From NCBI GenBank assembly GCA_948684385.1, contig CAPQCU010000026.1, positions 1-20,887 on the forward strand: DNA of 20,887 nucleotides, in the 5' to 3' direction. The stretch is from an uncultured bacterium. Lineage in GTDB: Bacteria; Cyanobacteriota; Vampirovibrionia; Gastranaerophilales; Gastranaerophilaceae. Within the stretch, counting starts at the first letter, position 1. Each line of letters begins with the position of its first letter. Positions 20,642 through 20,887 of the stretch are shown in pieces. Under the pieces are notes generated by a model, which searched no databases, was not told the origin of the DNA, and saw only the letters and a program-made list of their open reading frames with translations. The translations under genes were made by a program, and so were the position numbers.

Positions 20642-20887
20642 TTATTTTATATTACCTTGATTTTGATTATTTTTCAAGTTGTAAACAAATAATAAGATTT
20701 CTGCAACAGCTTTATAAAGTTCGGGAGGTATTTGCTGGTTTAAATCAACCATTCTGAATAAAGCTCTTGCTACCGGAGCGTTATCAATAACCGGTACATT
20801 GTGTTGAATTGCTATTTCAATGATTTTTTTAGCAATAAGCTCTGTGCCTTTGCAGGTTAAAGTCGGAGATTGCATTGTTTCCGCATC
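20642..20887 (-). CDS. flhB: Flagellar export apparatus protein FlhB, C-terminal part (cut by window edge)
   Basis: C-terminal cytoplasmic domain of the flagellar type III export switch protein FlhB. The reading frame is open to the window edge: DAET precedes Met at 20875. It reads through PTLTCKGTELIAKKIIEIA, NVPVIDNAPVARALFRMVD and IPPELYKAVAEILLFVYNL, the sequence following the autocleaved NPTH site in full-length FlhB. The NPTH motif and the four membrane helices would lie outside the window. I therefore treat it as a partial gene rather than starting at 20875. A stand-alone FlhB C-domain homologue cannot be excluded. It is followed by the sigma factor gene on the same strand. Confidence 0.85.
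   Translation of the reverse strand, partial: DAETMQSPTLTCKGTELIAKKIIEIAIQHNVPVIDNAPVARALFRMVDLNQQIPPELYKAVAEILLFVYNLKNNQNQGNIK

Noticed and set aside
1..20887. tRNA, rRNA, insertion sequence, toxin-antitoxin, prophage or defence system
   Set aside because: No cloverleaf-like segment, transposase or integrase motif, or defence-type gene was seen on either strand; all large frames are accounted for by the listed genes.

Overview
The window is AT-rich, gene-dense DNA from what looks like a Gram-negative, flagellated, probably anaerobic bacterium. FtsEX, a flagellin, an FlhB C-terminal piece, a FliA-type sigma factor, a split transketolase and HDOD signalling proteins occur together. From recall of protein style rather than any search, the closest match is a gut-type non-photosynthetic cyanobacterial relative (Melainabacteria/Vampirovibrionia, Gastranaerophilales-like). 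That assignment is an inference of moderate confidence. No tRNA, rRNA, CRISPR array or insertion sequence was seen.

Layout. (1) 116-3942: a three-gene peptide/nickel-type ABC importer (binding protein and two permeases) with no ATPase gene, closed by a long palindromic terminator. (2) 4000-5463, minus strand: an unrecognised 487-residue repeat protein with an internal lipobox-like segment and a Cys-rich tail. (3) 5464-5822: a gene-free stretch with two copies of a dispersed repeat, followed by a small coiled-coil ORF. (4) 6107-11153: a plus-strand run with overlaps or very short gaps: transketolase C-half, ftsE, ftsX, an HDOD protein, a pseudo-receiver/degenerate-GGDEF protein and an isochorismatase-like hydrolase. 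(5) 11135-12175, minus strand: a short fold-type I PLP enzyme of the Orn/Lys/Arg decarboxylase type, divergent from (6) a secreted or anchored phosphodiester glycosidase-family protein (12404-13609) with a strong promoter and a structured leader. (7) 13610-16143: a flagellin with a GLUG-type adhesin-like insert, bracketed by repeat copies and by homopolymeric G and C tracts. (8) 16144-19935: grpE, dnaJ, an exported beta-propeller protein and an O-methyltransferase. (9) 19932-20887, minus strand: flhB (partial) then a FliA-like sigma factor.

How they fit together. Two parts of the flagellar system are present: export gate and sigma factor at the right edge, filament protein in the middle. The flagellin is the most unusual gene. 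Its conserved ends should let it polymerise, while its outer domain is replaced by a cysteine-bearing beta-rich repeat domain typical of surface adhesins. The repeat family around it (TTGTAG / ATACCG / ATTTACCCC) recurs about 8 kb away in front of the 487-residue repeat protein. This dispersed repeat, the G/C tracts and the chimeric flagellin are the strongest candidates for undescribed biology. The cell-division ABC complex FtsEX shares a transcription unit with two signalling-type proteins, one of which seems to have lost its phosphorylation site.
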